Source: Microbacteriaceae bacterium (GTDB lineage: Bacteria; Actinomycetota; Actinomycetes; Actinomycetales; Microbacteriaceae). Taken from it: a DNA stretch of 13,113 nt. The notes below the pieces were generated by a model, which did not search any database, was not told the DNA's origin, and saw only the letters and a list, made by a program, of their open reading frames with translations. The stretch covers positions 1-13,113 of the forward strand of contig CANFKN010000018.1 in assembly GCA_947447385.1 (NCBI GenBank), in the 5' to 3' direction. Of this stretch, positions 1-7,679 are shown one piece after another (position 1 is the first letter of the stretch; every line of letters begins with the position of its first letter). Position numbers and translations under genes: made by a program.

Positions 1-306
1 GTGACCCTGTTGCACTCAGGCTCGACCGATGTTGAACACGCCATTCGCCGCGCCGACATCGTCGTGGCAGCTGTTGGCGTAGCCCACTTTGTCGTGCCCG
101 AATGGATCAAACCAGGCGCGGCTGTGCTCGACGTTGGCATCACGCGCGTCGAAGGCGCCAGCCCCGACGGCAAGGCAGCCCTCGTGGGCGACGTCGACCC
201 TCGCGTGGCCGACATCGCAGGTTTCTTCTCGCCAAACCCAGGCGGCGTAGGCCCAATGACCCGAGCGATGCTCGTGAAGAATGTGGTTGACAGCGCAAGT
301 CGCTAG
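1..306 (+). CDS. folD: FolD C-terminus (methylenetetrahydrofolate dehydrogenase/cyclohydrolase), 5' partial
   Basis: This is the last 101 or so residues of the bifunctional cytosolic enzyme that interconverts 5,10-methylene-, 5,10-methenyl- and 10-formyl-tetrahydrofolate in one-carbon metabolism. The visible part is the end of the NAD(P)-binding Rossmann domain: 'ADIVVAAVG' (residues 18-26 of the fragment), 'WIKPGAAVLDVGI' (35-47), 'LVGDVD' (61-66) and the FolD signature 'PGGVGPMTRAML' (80-91). The family is normally about 285-300 aa, so roughly two thirds lies upstream of the window. The GTG at base 1 is simply an in-frame Val codon of the 'VTLLHS' strand, not a start. The stop is TAG at 304-306. 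No clear terminator hairpin follows in the 91-bp gap. The gene looks intact and of host type, and it marks the left border of the defence-type cassette. Confidence 0.95.
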   Translation: MTLLHSGSTDVEHAIRRADIVVAAVGVAHFVVPEWIKPGAAVLDVGITRVEGASPDGKAALVGDVDPRVADIAGFFSPNPGGVGPMTRAMLVKNVVDSASR

Positions 307-397
307 TTGTTAAAAACCACGGTGGCCTTGACCGAGATCCACACAGCCCTCGAACTCAAGATTGCCTGACTAGTAGTTGCGATTTTGGCAGAGGCAG

Positions 398-1108
398 TTA
401 CGCTCGAATTACTGTGTAACCTTCAGCCTCAATAATTTTGATGGCTTCGGGCAAGTTGCCACGAATGGTTGAAGTCAGCTGAATGGCGAGCCATCTCGTT
501 CGGCCTTGCTCAAGGGCTTTGAGGCCACCTGGCTTTATGCCGTTAATTATTTCCTCTTGGCACAGGAACTCAATAAGGTCTTCAATGGTCGGCCGAAATC
601 TTCTACCGCCGACCGGAATGTGGAGGGATTCTAAATCCCTTTTTGCGTGCCGACCGTGAAGACCCCAGATGTAGCTGAGATCCGCCGAGGTTCCATGAAT
701 GTGAACGTGGGCGGCGTGACGTGAATGCTTTCTCGCTGATATTTTTCCAGGCTCAAGACCCTGATCTCTCTCAAACTCAAGGCGAATGATCGGCTTTTCT
801 TTCTCCTGGATGAGCGTAATAGCTGCTGAAGAGGTTCTAACGCGCAGGTCTTTGGTTTTAGAGTCAAGTTCAACAGAGTAGCCCAGCTTTATGCCTAGAA
901 CGGGCTTGCCTCTAACTAGTTGGGAAAATTCAATTGGATGTGAAACAGGCTTGAGAGATATAGCTTCAGACATCGGCTTTGAAACGATTTGCACTTGTCC
1001 TGGGACGGTTTGCAGCGTCTCTAGTCGAAAATCAGTGCAAATTGTTTTGTTGACTAAATCTTCAATTTCTTGCGCAAATCTCTGGGCCTTCTCAACGAGA
1101 GGATCCAT
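398..1108 (-). CDS. Uncharacterised 236-aa protein, downstream partner in a coupled two-gene unit
   Basis: I do not recognise a named family. The first 25 residues are helical and acidic. Residues about 60-115 alternate in a pattern typical of beta strands ('VLGIKLGYSVEL', 'AAITLI', 'PIIRLEFER'). A histidine-rich stretch follows at 128-138, with His at 128, 131, 134, 136 and 138 (the last three as H-x-H-x-H), which could bind metal. Next come 'LHIPVGGRRFRPTIEDLIEFL' elements (162-182) and a helical C-terminus ending in 'GYTV'. The 'RFRP-x-(I/L)ED-x2-EFL' pattern recalls uncharacterised actinobacterial proteins from memory only. The ATG overlaps the stop of the upstream gene (TAATG, sharing the A at 1108) and has no ribosome binding site of its own, so it is probably translated by re-initiation. 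The unit runs divergently from hsdR. A toxin-antitoxin or defence role is possible but only inferred. Confidence 0.8.
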   Translation of the reverse strand: MDPLVEKAQRFAQEIEDLVNKTICTDFRLETLQTVPGQVQIVSKPMSEAISLKPVSHPIEFSQLVRGKPVLGIKLGYSVELDSKTKDLRVRTSSAAITLIQEKEKPIIRLEFERDQGLEPGKISARKHSRHAAHVHIHGTSADLSYIWGLHGRHAKRDLESLHIPVGGRRFRPTIEDLIEFLCQEEIINGIKPGGLKALEQGRTRWLAIQLTSTIRGNLPEAIKIIEAEGYTVIRA

Positions 1109-1287
1109 TAGGCCGCTAATGGCTCAACCAAAACATCATGGTAAAGGAGCCACAGCTCTCTAACCTCAGGGATGTCGAGGTCGTCAAGCGCGGAGGCGAG
1201 GAATGCCTCAAGAGTGACTCCGTACTGCGCAAGCAGACTACAAATCATCTCGGTCAATTCCGTTTTGGAAATGTTGTTGTGGGTCAT
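1108..1287 (-). CDS. Uncharacterised 59-aa acidic helical protein, first gene of a coupled pair
   Basis: This small, largely helical protein is rich in Leu and acidic residues, with a 'LDDLDIPEVRELWLLYHDVL'-type helix at about residues 34-53. It has no Cys-rich, membrane or obvious DNA-binding motif. I place the start at ATG 1285-1287 because GGGAGG lies 7 bases upstream (1295-1300 on the plus strand). A TTG two codons earlier would leave only 1 base between that site and the start. The stop codon shares a base with the ATG of the 236-aa gene, so the two products are probably made in a fixed ratio. The size, acidity and position before a larger partner resemble an antitoxin or a small regulatory subunit, but nothing in the sequence proves this. 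Confidence 0.75.
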   Translation of the reverse strand: MTHNNISKTELTEMICSLLAQYGVTLEAFLASALDDLDIPEVRELWLLYHDVLVEPLAA

Positions 1288-1294
1288 CTGCAAG

Positions 1295-1300
1295 CCTCCC
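1295..1300 (-). promoter_or_regulatory. Strong ribosome binding site (GGGAGG) that decides the start of the 59-aa gene
   Basis: Read on the minus strand, GGGAGG ends 7 bases before ATG 1285-1287, which is optimal Shine-Dalgarno spacing. The alternative TTG at 1291-1293 would be only 1 base away. This is the clearest initiation signal in the left half of the window and supports the 59-aa gene being real. Confidence 0.75.
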
Positions 1301-1533
1301 TCTGTCCTCGATGGCTACCTTCCAATTTTCTCATCTGACTTTACTCAAATGGTAGGCATTTTGAGAATTGTTTATAACTATTCATTGTCGCGACTGTGTA
1401 CAAGATTCGAAGTAAGCTCTGGGCGTCTACAGCAAATTCCTCTTAATGGGGGATGGCGTCGCGGCCTACGGCGATTGCAGGAACCGGCTGTCGAAATGGA
1501 GGCAGAGCAAAGGCTTTTGCCAAAGCCCATTGC
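1301..1533. other. Divergent intergenic region between the coupled pair and hsdR
   Basis: The region separates the minus-strand pair from hsdR and is A/T-rich around 1340-1390 (for example TTGAGAATTGTTTATAACT at 1361-1379), as expected for promoters in both directions. The hsdR frame stays open through it, back to 1172 and even into the antisense gene, but the predicted peptide there does not resemble an HsdR N-terminus. An in-frame ATG at 1496 with a weak AGGAA 12 bases upstream is the only plausible longer start for hsdR. I see no RNA gene and no clear long repeat. Confidence 0.4.
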
Positions 1534-1539
1534 TATTCT
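1534..1539 (+). promoter_or_regulatory. Candidate extended -10 element of the hsd operon (leaderless start)
   Basis: TGCTATTCT at 1531-1539 contains TATTCT preceded by TG and one base, the extended -10 arrangement. It ends 7 bases before ATG 1547, so transcription would begin at about the A of the start codon. There is no Shine-Dalgarno sequence before that ATG and no good -35 box, which fits an extended -10 promoter driving a leaderless mRNA. This is inferred from pattern alone. Confidence 0.35.
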
Positions 1540-1546
1540 TGAACCT

Positions 1547-4318
1547 ATGAGCAGTGGGGGATTACCAGCAGAAGCGAAGGCCCGTCAGAAGATTGACGCC
1601 CACCTTGAGCGAGCTGGCTGGGTCGTGCAAGACCGAAACGCACTAAACCTCTCAGCAGGCAGAGGTGTCGCAGTACGCGAAGTGCCGATGGCCGATGGTC
1701 GCGTTGACTACCTCCTATACGTTGACAAACGAATCGTCGGCGTGGTTGAGGCTAAGCCTGCCGGCACCACACTCGCCGAAGTGCACCACCAGGCGATGCG
1801 CTACGCGACCAACCTCACCGCAGCGCAAAAACTCAACGCAGTGCTGGCCAAAAACAACCTGCCATTCGTCTATGAAGCATCGTCGACCGAGCTGTTCTTC
1901 TCCAACCACTTTGACCCTGACCCAACCTCGCGCAGCATCTTCAACTTTCAACGGCCTGAAACGCTTGCGGCGATTATTCGCGCCGAAGACCCAAAGACGG
2001 GCAATGGCGGCTGGCGCACTCAGATTCCGAACATGCCATCGACAGACACTTATGACCTACGACCCGCTTCGAACCGCGCCATTCTGAACATCGAGCACTG
2101 GCTGCAAAACGATGGTCGTCGTCGCGCGCTCGTTCAGATGGCCACCGGCGCCGGCAAAACTCGCATGGCGGTGACCGAAATTTATCGCCTGTTGAAGTTC
2201 GGTGGCTTCAAGCGCGTTCTCTTCTTGGTCGACCGCAACAACCTCGGCGAGCAAACCAAGCGCGAGTTCGACAACTTTGACACCCCTGACGATGGCCGCA
2301 AGTTCAGCGCAATCTATCCGGTCGAGTTGCTGTCTGCGAGCGGTGCTGCTGATTCTTCAAAAGTGGTTATCTCGACTATTCAGCGAGTTTGGGCTGGTCT
2401 CAAAGGCGAGCCGATTCCAGCGGGATACTCCGCAGACATCGACAACCCGCACATCACGGGCGAAGTCGAGGCGGTCTATTCAGATCGCCTGCCTCCTGAG
2501 GCATTCGATCTAATAATCGTGGATGAATGCCACCGCAGCATCTATGGCCAGTGGCGCAAGGTGCTCGAATATTTCGACGCGCAGATTATTGGTTTGACGG
2601 CTACGCCTACAAAGCAAACTCTTGGCTTTTTCGAGCAGAATCTGGTGAGTGAATACACCTTTCAACAGTCGGTCGCTGATGAAGTTAACGTTGGCTTTGA
2701 GATTTATCGCATCAAGACTCAGATTGAGCAAGAAGGTGGATTGATTGAAGCCGGCAGCGTTGTGCCCGCTATCGATAAGCGCACCCGAGAGCAAAAAGAT
2801 CACATTCTTGACGAAGATGTCGACTGGAAGCCCACCGATGAGGGTATCGCGGTTGAAAGCCCAAATCATATTCGCTTGGTGCTCGAGACCTTCCGCGACC
2901 GACTCTTTACAGAAATCTTTCCAGAGCTAAACGACCGGGGTGAGAGGCGTTCGGTTGTGCCTAAGACTCTGATTTTCGCCAAAAGCGACGCGCACGCTGA
3001 AACCATCGTTCGCATCGTTCGTCAAGTGTTCAATAAGGGTGATGGTTTCGCCGCCAAAATCACTTACACGGCGCCGAACCCAGCTGACTTGATAACGAGC
3101 CTCCGCAACTCGCCAGAGTTGAGAATCGCCGTAACTGTTGACATGGTCGCAACCGGCACAGATGTTAAGCCTCTCGAATGCGTGTTGTTCATGCGCGACG
3201 TTCGCTCGGGCACCTACTTCGAACAGATGAAGGGCCGAGGCGCAAGAAGCATCAGCGACTCAGACTTTCAGGCTGTAACCGAGCAGGGAGTTCACAAAGA
3301 GCGCTTCGTAATCGTTGATGCGATTGGTGTGACTGAGCACGACTTTGTTGACGTGACGGTTACTGAACGAGTAAAAACCGCCAGCCTTGATTCACTGCTT
3401 AAGAAAGCCGCAGCGCGCGAGCTCACCCAAGATGAAGCTGCCACACTTGGCTCACGCCTTTCAAAACTTGGAATGCGCATGACCACCAGTGAGCGCGACG
3501 AAATCGAGGCGCTCGCCGGTGTGTCAATCGAAGAAATCTCTCAGCAGCTAGTGCGCTCCGTCAATGCTGACGACATTGCAGCGGCGAAAGAAGCTGCTCC
3601 TGAGGGCCAAAGCGAAGAACTAACCGTTCACCTGTTCGTTCAAGAACTCGCGGGTGTTTTGGCAACCTCTGAAAAACTTCGCACGCGCCTTGTGACCATG
3701 CACCAAAGCAAATACATATTCAGAGATGAAGTCACGCCAGACAGCCTCTTGTTTGCCGGTGGCGTGCCTAACCTCGAACTTGCTGAGCGACTCATCAGCG
3801 ACTGGAATCGCTATCTCGAAGAGAACAAAGACGAAATCACTGCATTGCAGTTGCTTTACAGCCGCCCTCAAAACTCAGGCGTGACCAGAAAAGAAATCGA
3901 AGACTTAATCGCAACTATTCGCAAACCTCACCAAGACTGGACGCCCGCAGTTATTTGGAAGTCCTACGAGATGCTGAAAAAGACAAACCGAAGCATCAAC
4001 AATAAGACCGTCGACCTAGTGTCGTTGGTTAGGTATAGCCTCGGCATCATGCCTGAACTAATCCCATTTGCAGACGTAGTAGAAGAGCGCTACCAAGGCT
4101 GGCTCCTAACTCAAGAACAAAGCGGTGCACGATTCACCAATGAACAGCGTCGCTGGCTTGACGCAATCAAGGATTACGTCTGCACAGGAGTCACCTTCGA
4201 GACCCCTGCTCTTGACGCAGTCCCATTCATTGAGTGGGGCGGGAGTAACGGCATTGAACGGGACTTCACTGATCCAGTAGGCATCATCACCGATTTGAAC
4301 CAGGCATTGAGCGCATGA
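1547..4318 (+). CDS. hsdR: Type I restriction enzyme, R (restriction/translocase) subunit, EcoEI-like
   Basis: HsdR is the ATP-dependent DNA translocase and nuclease subunit of a Type I restriction complex. It cuts unmodified DNA away from the site recognised by HsdS. With this start it is 923 aa, a usual size. Near the N-terminus is the PD-(D/E)xK nuclease core: D54 in 'GRVDYLL', then E68-A-K70 in 'VVEAK'. The SF2 motor follows: Walker A 'ATGAGKT' (199-205), DEAH-type 'DECH' (326-329), 'TATPT' (351-355) and a motif VI-like 'QMKGRGARS'. The C-terminal part, with 'FTNEQRRWLDAI' and a final 'DLNQALSA', resembles the EcoEI_R C-terminal domain that docks on the methylase core. I chose ATG 1547 because family members begin just before 'EAKARQKID' and because of the -10 element at 1534. 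ATG 1496 would add 17 residues and cannot be excluded. The reading frame is uninterrupted, and the end overlaps hsdS by ATGA. Confidence 0.93.
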   Translation: MSSGGLPAEAKARQKIDAHLERAGWVVQDRNALNLSAGRGVAVREVPMADGRVDYLLYVDKRIVGVVEAKPAGTTLAEVHHQAMRYATNLTAAQKLNAVLAKNNLPFVYEASSTELFFSNHFDPDPTSRSIFNFQRPETLAAIIRAEDPKTGNGGWRTQIPNMPSTDTYDLRPASNRAILNIEHWLQNDGRRRALVQMATGAGKTRMAVTEIYRLLKFGGFKRVLFLVDRNNLGEQTKREFDNFDTPDDGRKFSAIYPVELLSASGAADSSKVVISTIQRVWAGLKGEPIPAGYSADIDNPHITGEVEAVYSDRLPPEAFDLIIVDECHRSIYGQWRKVLEYFDAQIIGLTATPTKQTLGFFEQNLVSEYTFQQSVADEVNVGFEIYRIKTQIEQEGGLIEAGSVVPAIDKRTREQKDHILDEDVDWKPTDEGIAVESPNHIRLVLETFRDRLFTEIFPELNDRGERRSVVPKTLIFAKSDAHAETIVRIVRQVFNKGDGFAAKITYTAPNPADLITSLRNSPELRIAVTVDMVATGTDVKPLECVLFMRDVRSGTYFEQMKGRGARSISDSDFQAVTEQGVHKERFVIVDAIGVTEHDFVDVTVTERVKTASLDSLLKKAAARELTQDEAATLGSRLSKLGMRMTTSERDEIEALAGVSIEEISQQLVRSVNADDIAAAKEAAPEGQSEELTVHLFVQELAGVLATSEKLRTRLVTMHQSKYIFRDEVTPDSLLFAGGVPNLELAERLISDWNRYLEENKDEITALQLLYSRPQNSGVTRKEIEDLIATIRKPHQDWTPAVIWKSYEMLKKTNRSINNKTVDLVSLVRYSLGIMPELIPFADVVEERYQGWLLTQEQSGARFTNEQRRWLDAIKDYVCTGVTFETPALDAVPFIEWGGSNGIERDFTDPVGIITDLNQALSA

Positions 4319-5535
4319 GTGAACTCCCAAGCAACTGGATAACTCGGCGACTTGGAGATGTCGCTGATGTAATCATGGGGCAATCTCCCCCTGGAAGCAC
4401 CTACAACAAATCAGGTGATGGCGTTCCTTTCTTCCAAGGCAAAGCCGAGTTCGGAAGTAAGCATCCAACGGTGCGACAGTGGACAACTGCGGGCACAAAG
4501 TTTGCAAAGGTTGGCGACGTACTGATGTCAGTCCGTGCTCCAGTAGGACCAACAAACATTGCAGACCAAGACTGCGCAATCGGTCGAGGGCTTGCAGCAA
4601 TCCGAGCAGGCAGCCGACTCGACCAGAGTTATCTCATCTGGTACCTCAAACATGTAGAAGCATCTATCCAATCAAGAGGCAAAGGCACAACCTTTGGTGC
4701 CATCTCAGGTAACGACCTTCGTGACACTCTTGTCAATCTGCCACCGCTTGACGAGCAGAAGCGAATCGTTGAAGCCCTCGATGATCACCTATCCAGACTC
4801 GACAAAGCGCTCGCCGAAGTAAATGCGTCACTTTCTAAACTAGAAACAGAGTGGACGTCTTTTCTAACGAAAGTCTTCTCAGGTAACTTCCAAGGCAGTG
4901 GGTATAGCAAGTGGACGTTCCCCAAACTGAATGAACTTGTAAGCACACCCAAGGACATAGTTGATGGACCGTTTGGTTCAAACCTAAAATCTAGTCACTA
5001 CGTAGACAAAGGCGCTCGTGTTGTGCGCCTGCAGAACATTGGCTACGGGACCTGGGTTCAGGCGGATGCCTTTGTGACCAACGAGCATGCCAAGACACTT
5101 TCTAAGCACAATGTGCGTCAAGGGGATCTCCTTTTTGCCTCACTCATGGACACGAGGCCAAGAGTCTGTATTGCGCCCTATCTAGGTGACGATGCGATTG
5201 TGAAATCCGATTGCATCAGGATCCGTTTACAAGATAAGACAGTTGCAAGATGGGCAATGTTAGCCACACAAACTGCAACTGCCAGTATTTGGGCGAATGG
5301 AAAGGTTCATGGCCTTGGTCGTGGCAGGCTGGGTCTAAGTGCAATCAGAGATTTTGTTGTCCCAATGCCGCCACTAAATCAACTACAAGAGATACTCGAT
5401 TTCATCGAAATCCATGAGGTACAAACGGGAAACCTAAAGAGTGCCTGCTTTTCCATTTCTCATGAAATCCAAACCCTAAGGAAGTCAATTCTGAGCAAAT
5501 ACTTTACAAATGAACAGGCGGCTCAATCTTGTTAA
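4315..5535 (+). CDS. hsdS: Type I restriction-modification specificity subunit (two target-recognition domains)
   Basis: HsdS chooses the split DNA target for both methylation and restriction. Residues about 4-145 form the first target-recognition domain, starting 'LPSNWITRRLGDVADVIMG' and with the usual 'VGDVLMSVRAPVG' (66-78). The central conserved helix starts at 'PPLDEQKRIVEALDDHL' (143-159). The second domain starts with 'WTFPKLNELVS' (200-210) and includes 'VRQGDLLFASL' (267-277). The distal conserved helix begins at 'MPPLNQLQEILDF' (351-363), a less standard version of the 'PPL-x-EQ' motif. The length of 406 aa is normal for a two-domain HsdS. The start ATG overlaps the hsdR stop (ATGA, 4315-4318), indicating translational coupling. 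It lies between R and M, which is less common than M-S adjacency with M first. The target sequence cannot be read from the protein. Confidence 0.95.
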   Translation: MSELPSNWITRRLGDVADVIMGQSPPGSTYNKSGDGVPFFQGKAEFGSKHPTVRQWTTAGTKFAKVGDVLMSVRAPVGPTNIADQDCAIGRGLAAIRAGSRLDQSYLIWYLKHVEASIQSRGKGTTFGAISGNDLRDTLVNLPPLDEQKRIVEALDDHLSRLDKALAEVNASLSKLETEWTSFLTKVFSGNFQGSGYSKWTFPKLNELVSTPKDIVDGPFGSNLKSSHYVDKGARVVRLQNIGYGTWVQADAFVTNEHAKTLSKHNVRQGDLLFASLMDTRPRVCIAPYLGDDAIVKSDCIRIRLQDKTVARWAMLATQTATASIWANGKVHGLGRGRLGLSAIRDFVVPMPPLNQLQEILDFIEIHEVQTGNLKSACFSISHEIQTLRKSILSKYFTNEQAAQSC

Positions 5536-5576
5536 GCGAAATCCATTGCAAAGTATGCGAATCAAATGAGGAGCGG

Positions 5577-7061
5577 ATGGCTCAATCGACATCTCGACAA
5601 CTCGTAGACAAACTTTGGGCATTTTGTGCAATCCTCCGTGACGATGGTGTTCACGTCGTCGAATACACCGACCAGTTGACTTACCTACTGTTCTTGAAGA
5701 TGGCTCATGAGCGAGAGACTAGAAAGATAAACCCTGAGACGGGAATCGTTCCTGAAGATTGTTCATGGCAGCGGTTGCTGGACGCGGATGGCTCGCAACT
5801 TGAAGACACTTACAACCACATCCTTCAGACCCTTGCGAAGCAAAAAGGCGTTCTAGGCACTATCTTCCGTGGCGCTCAAAGCCGTTTCAAGGACCCTGCA
5901 AAGTTGAAGCAGTTGATTGTTGACTTGATCGACAAGCAGAACTGGTCTGCCACTGGAACTGATATCAAGGGTGACGCCTACGAGTCATTGCTTCAAAAAG
6001 GCGCTGAAGACATGAAGTCTGGCGCTGGTCAATACTTCACTCCTCGTGCACTTATCGCCGCGATGGTTGACGTAATGCAGATTACTGCCAAAGACACAGT
6101 GAACGATCCTGCAGTTGGTTCAGGCGGATTCCTACTTTCAGCGTTCGAGCACGCTGCTCCAACCGCAAACTCTCCAAAAGAGACAAATCATTTGCAGACA
6201 AACTTTGCGACGGGAACCGAGTTAGGGGACGGCCCAGCCCGCTTGGCAGCGATGAACATGATTCTTCATGGCATGGTGAAGCCAGGCGCAGACTCACCAA
6301 TCTATGTGGGTGACTCACTGACCGCAGACCCGGGCAAGCGCTACTCGGTAGTGCTTGCGAATCCACCTTTCGGAACAAAGGCAGCAAACACATTTGTCAC
6401 CGAAGATGGCAAGGTGGGCAAGAACAATCTCGCCATTATGCGCCCAGACTTCTGGGTAACAACGTCGAACAAACAGTTGAACTTCGTGCAGCACATCAAA
6501 ACCATCATGGATGTAAACGGTCGCGCAGCAGTTGTTCTGCCAGACAACGTTTTATTTGAGGGTGGTGCGGGTGAGACAATCCGTCAACGCCTGCTCAAAG
6601 AGTTCGACGTTCACACCCTACTGCGCCTGCCAACAGGTATCTTCTATGCAGGCGGAGTGAAGGCTAACGTACTGTTCTTCGAGAAGAAGACAGCATCCGA
6701 AACCCCCTGGACGAAATACCTCTGGGTCTATGACTTCAGAACCAACATGCACTTCACACAAAAGACCAAGAGCCTAAAACGTGTAGACCTTGAAGAGTTC
6801 GTGCAAGCATTTTCTGCTGGACATCGTCAAAACAGAGTCGAGACGGATCGTTTTAAGAAGTTCGCCTATGCCGACCTGATTGCTCGTGACAAGACCAATC
6901 TCGACATTCTCTGGCTAAAAGACGATTCAATCGTCGACGCCGCTGATCTGCCAGCACCAGAAGTTATTGCCGAGGAGATTCTCGAAAGTCTGCAGGCCGC
7001 CGTCGAAGAGATTCAGGCAGTTTTGGATGCGTTGCGACCGCCCACTGAAGAAGGTAAATAG
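5577..7061 (+). CDS. hsdM: Type I restriction-modification DNA adenine methyltransferase (M subunit)
   Basis: HsdM transfers a methyl group from S-adenosylmethionine to adenine N6 at the site chosen by HsdS and is also the core of the restriction complex. From ATG 5577 it is 494 aa, the normal size. The N-terminal helical domain (about 1-140) has the typical 'LRDDGV' (20-25) and 'QLTYLLFLKMA' (33-43). The catalytic domain starts near 'GQYFTPRALI' (151-160), with SAM-binding motif I 'DPAVGSGGFL' (177-186) and the catalytic 'NPPFG' (262-266) of N6-adenine methylases. I prefer ATG 5577 because family members begin close to this point and GAGGAG lies at 5568-5573, though only 3 bases away. An in-frame TTG at 5529 overlaps hsdS, has no site, and would add residues that look unrelated. 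The next gene starts directly at the base after the stop. Confidence 0.95.
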   Translation: MAQSTSRQLVDKLWAFCAILRDDGVHVVEYTDQLTYLLFLKMAHERETRKINPETGIVPEDCSWQRLLDADGSQLEDTYNHILQTLAKQKGVLGTIFRGAQSRFKDPAKLKQLIVDLIDKQNWSATGTDIKGDAYESLLQKGAEDMKSGAGQYFTPRALIAAMVDVMQITAKDTVNDPAVGSGGFLLSAFEHAAPTANSPKETNHLQTNFATGTELGDGPARLAAMNMILHGMVKPGADSPIYVGDSLTADPGKRYSVVLANPPFGTKAANTFVTEDGKVGKNNLAIMRPDFWVTTSNKQLNFVQHIKTIMDVNGRAAVVLPDNVLFEGGAGETIRQRLLKEFDVHTLLRLPTGIFYAGGVKANVLFFEKKTASETPWTKYLWVYDFRTNMHFTQKTKSLKRVDLEEFVQAFSAGHRQNRVETDRFKKFAYADLIARDKTNLDILWLKDDSIVDAADLPAPEVIAEEILESLQAAVEEIQAVLDALRPPTEEGK

Positions 7062-7679
7062 ATGAGTATCGTTTACATTCTGACTAATGAAGCGATGCCT
7101 GATTACATCAAGATTGGCGTAACGGACGACCTAAAACGCCGCATGAAAGAACTTTATGGGAGCGGTGTTCCGTTGCCTTATCAGTGCTATTACGCTGCTA
7201 CCGTCGCAGACAAACGCGATGTTGAAAGGCGATTGCACAAGGCGTTCGATGACTACCGGAAGAACAAGGGTCGTGAGTTCTTCTTTCAACTAGATCCGCA
7301 CAAAGTTCAGACAATCCTTGAAATGATTGCAATCAATGAAGTCACTCCAAAGGAAGATGTCTTCTTTGAGCCTGACGACAAGAAAGCCTTGGAGAGAGTC
7401 TCAAGGTATGGTCGTCGGTTTAGTTTCGCCTCAGTGAACATTCCTATTGGGGCCACCCTCAACTTCGTACAGGATGAAAACGTTACCGCCACAGTTCACT
7501 CAGACACCTCCGTCATCTACGACGGTCAAGAACTTAGCATTTCTAAGGCGGCACTTTTGGCAACCCACGCCTGTGGCTTTACGTCTAGCGCAGTTTCAGG
7601 CCCGTGGTATTGGCTTTATAAAAATCAAACCCTGAATACTCTTAGATCTTTGGCAGAAGATTCAGCTGAACTTGAGTAA
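7062..7679 (+). CDS. GIY-YIG-like (Mug113/T5orf172-type) nuclease with a RAMA/DUF4357-like C-terminal domain
   Basis: Residues 1-75 look like a GIY-YIG-superfamily domain of the Mug113/T5orf172 kind: 'VYILTN' (4-9) in place of GIY, 'YIKIGVT' (15-21) in place of YIG, 'DLKRRMKEL' (23-31), 'VERRLHKAF' (54-62) and 'REFF' (71-74). Residues about 122-200 form a second domain with 'IPIGATLNFV', 'TATV', 'SISKAALLATHACG' (159-172), 'WYWLYKN' (182-188) and 'LNTLRSL' (191-197). This layout (small strand-rich start, Ser/Ala helix, 'W-x-W/Y' strand, 'L-x-LR' end) resembles RAMA and DUF4357 domains that accompany restriction and modification enzymes. ATG 7062 follows the hsdM TAG with no gap, and GAAGAAGG lies 7 bases upstream, so it belongs to the hsd operon. 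A nuclease or regulator that senses methylated DNA is the likely role, by inference. The 3' end overlaps the convergent gene by 18 bases. Confidence 0.82.
   Translation: MSIVYILTNEAMPDYIKIGVTDDLKRRMKELYGSGVPLPYQCYYAATVADKRDVERRLHKAFDDYRKNKGREFFFQLDPHKVQTILEMIAINEVTPKEDVFFEPDDKKALERVSRYGRRFSFASVNIPIGATLNFVQDENVTATVHSDTSVIYDGQELSISKAALLATHACGFTSSAVSGPWYWLYKNQTLNTLRSLAEDSAELE

Noticed and set aside
1..3. GTG at base 1 as a start codon
   Set aside because: The reading frame is in the middle of FolD homology, so the codon is an internal Val and the gene begins outside the window.
1291..1293. TTG as start of the small minus-strand gene
   Set aside because: It leaves one base between GGGAGG and the start; ATG 1285-1287 has ideal spacing.
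2057..2869. Minus-strand open frames inside hsdR
   Set aside because: They overlap conserved helicase motifs on the plus strand and show no recognisable domain or ribosome binding site.
5529..5531. TTG as start of hsdM
   Set aside because: It lies inside the end of hsdS, has no ribosome binding site, and the added 16 residues do not resemble HsdM; ATG 5577 matches the family start.
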